The position numbers and the translations under genes were made by a program. Positions 5,770 through 6,598 of a stretch of DNA of 6,598 bases are shown here, piece by piece (position 1 is the first letter of the stretch; each line of letters begins with the position of its first letter). Source of the DNA: an uncultured Oscillospiraceae bacterium (GTDB taxonomy: Bacteria; Bacillota; Clostridia; Oscillospirales; Acutalibacteraceae). The notes below the pieces were generated by a model. It had not been told where the DNA came from, made no database searches, and saw nothing but the letters and a program-made list of their open reading frames with translations. The DNA is taken from assembly GCA_900543395.1 (NCBI GenBank), contig UQQT01000068.1, forward strand, positions 1-6,598, given 5' to 3'.

Positions 5770-6504
5770 ATGAATAAAACGGCTCTTGTTACGGGCGGGT
5801 GCAGAGGAATCGGCTCCGCCGTTGTAAAAAGACTGTGCCGTGACGGCTTTAATGTAGCTTTGAACTATAACAGCTCCGAGGATAAGGCGAAAAGCTTATC
5901 CTCAGAGCTTTCTTCTTTGGGTTACAACGTTTTAGCTGTTCAATGCGACGTGTCGTCGGGCGGGTCTGTGAAAAAAATGTTCGAAACCGTAAGGAAAAAA
6001 CTCGGCGAGGTCGATTTGCTTGTTAACAATGCGGGGATAGCTCAGCAGAAGCTTTTTACCGATATTACCGACTCCGACTGGGACAAAATGATAGGCGTCG
6101 ATCTGTCGGGAGCATTCTATACGTGCAGAGAGGCTCTGCCGTATATGATAAGACAGAAAAGCGGGAAAATAATAAACGTGTCCTCAATGTGGGGACAGGT
6201 CGGAGCCTCGTGCGAAGTTCATTATTCGGCGGCGAAAGCGGGCGTTATAGGTCTTACCAAGGCTCTTGCAAAAGAAGTCGGTCCCTCCGGTATTACGGTA
6301 AACTGCGTGTGTCCGGGAGTTGCCGATACCGATATGATGTCCTCGTTTTCAAAAGAGGATAAAGACGCACTGACAGAGGAAATCCCTCTCGGACGTATCG
6401 CTTCGGCGGACGATATCGCGCGGGTAATCTCTTTTCTTGCCTCCGATTCCGCGGACTATATCACGGGGCAGATAATACCCGTAAACGGCGGATTTGTCAT
6501 TTGA
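5770..6504 (+). CDS. ymfI: SDR oxidoreductase, probably EF-P 5-aminopentanone reductase (YmfI-like)
   Basis: A 244-aa classical short-chain dehydrogenase/reductase of normal length. The cofactor motif TGGCRGIG is at 8-15, Asp60-Val contacts the adenine ring, NNAG is at 86-89, the catalytic set is Ser139, Tyr152 and Lys156, and a CPGVADTDM segment follows. The stretch MWGQVGASCEVHYSAAKAG (140-158) resembles the signature of YmfI, which in Bacillus subtilis reduces the 5-aminopentanone group on translation elongation factor P Lys32 to 5-aminopentanol. FabG-type 3-oxoacyl-ACP reductases usually lack the WGxxGASCE sequence. The fourth tetrad residue, normally Asn in VNL, is Asp111 here (VDLSG), a common natural variant. 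The Shine-Dalgarno GGAG (5757-5760) lies within the end of the lipoprotein gene, 9 nt before the ATG, suggesting coupled translation. The SDR class is certain; the EF-P role is inferred from recalled motif similarity, and a FabG-like role remains possible. Confidence 0.9.
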   Translation: MNKTALVTGGCRGIGSAVVKRLCRDGFNVALNYNSSEDKAKSLSSELSSLGYNVLAVQCDVSSGGSVKKMFETVRKKLGEVDLLVNNAGIAQQKLFTDITDSDWDKMIGVDLSGAFYTCREALPYMIRQKSGKIINVSSMWGQVGASCEVHYSAAKAGVIGLTKALAKEVGPSGITVNCVCPGVADTDMMSSFSKEDKDALTEEIPLGRIASADDIARVISFLASDSADYITGQIIPVNGGFVI

Positions 6505-6512
6505 ATTAACAA

Positions 6513-6546
6513 TAAAAAATGCCCGAGACGGAAATCCGTTTCGGGC
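6513..6546 (-). terminator. Intrinsic terminator of a minus-strand transcript entering from the right
   Basis: An 11-bp GC-rich stem (6521-6531 with 6536-6546, one G-U pair) closes a 4-nt AAAT loop. Its U-tract is on the minus-strand side: the six A at 6514-6519 read as TTTTTT after the hairpin. It therefore terminates a leftward transcript. It lies 16 nt after the SDR stop and may also stall rightward RNA polymerase, but without a U-tract in that direction. Confidence 0.85.
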
Positions 6547-6598
6547 GCAGACTGTCGATAAAGCACCTGAACCACGCCTTAAAGACACGTTATGTTTT
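6547..6598 (-). other. 3' tail of an unseen minus-strand gene or RNA
   Basis: These 52 bases lie just upstream of the minus-strand terminator, so they should be the end of a convergent transcript. Two minus-strand frames close inside (TAA at 6590-6592 and TAA at 6579-6581), either of which could be the last codon of a protein gene beyond the edge. The third frame runs open through the hairpin and is unlikely to be real. I cannot tell whether the upstream gene codes for protein or for a structured RNA. Confidence 0.4.

Noticed and set aside
6349..6588. A 79-residue minus-strand frame at the right edge
   Set aside because: It would read through a strong terminator hairpin and into the SDR gene on the opposite strand, with no ribosome binding site or motif.

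Overview
The window looks like a chromosomal segment of an anaerobic, endospore-forming Firmicute, most likely a gut-type Clostridia (Oscillospiraceae/Ruminococcaceae-like). The evidence is a pair of unmistakable SpoVA sporulation genes (spoVAC and spoVAD), sigma-A type promoters with 17-nt spacers, Shine-Dalgarno starts that include GTG and TTG, a Gram-positive style lipoprotein, and an SDR enzyme closest in motif to the Firmicute YmfI family. The lineage is inferred from protein families and style, not from a search. No mobile element, CRISPR array, phage gene or integrase is visible.

Layout. The left edge (1-81, minus strand) is a 3'-truncated tRNA-Ser(UGA) with its own strong promoter (94-122). 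Upstream of it on the same strand is a Gfo/Idh/MocA-family NAD(P)-dependent oxidoreductase (166-1158). Its near-consensus promoter (1180-1208) diverges from a second one (1254-1282). The second promoter drives a secreted hydrolase of the neutral/alkaline ceramidase type (1317-3089, plus strand). That gene ends at a strong hairpin terminator (3105-3141), where it converges with a minus-strand sporulation operon: spoVAC (4346-4798), spoVAD (3309-4328), and a 49-residue single-membrane-span protein (3155-3304) that I do not recognise and that sits where many clostridia carry spoVAE. From an AT-rich divergent region (about 4805-5010), a plus-strand pair runs right: an uncharacterised lipoprotein (5011-5763) and, 6 nt later, an SDR oxidoreductase with the signature of EF-P 5-aminopentanone reductase (5770-6504). 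At the right edge a hairpin with its U-tract on the minus strand (6513-6546) shows that another transcript arrives from beyond the window.

How the genes fit together. SpoVAC and SpoVAD belong to the machinery that moves dipicolinic acid into the forespore and releases it at germination, and the tiny membrane protein is positioned as a co-expressed partner. The other units look independent: an outward-facing hydrolase, a sugar/polyol-type dehydrogenase, and a lipoprotein/SDR pair. Most of the window is ordinary. The points that reward a second look are the unannotated small SpoVA-linked gene, the absence of spoVAE from its expected place, the degenerate catalytic motif of the ceramidase-like enzyme, and the unexpected pairing of a lipoprotein with a YmfI-like enzyme.
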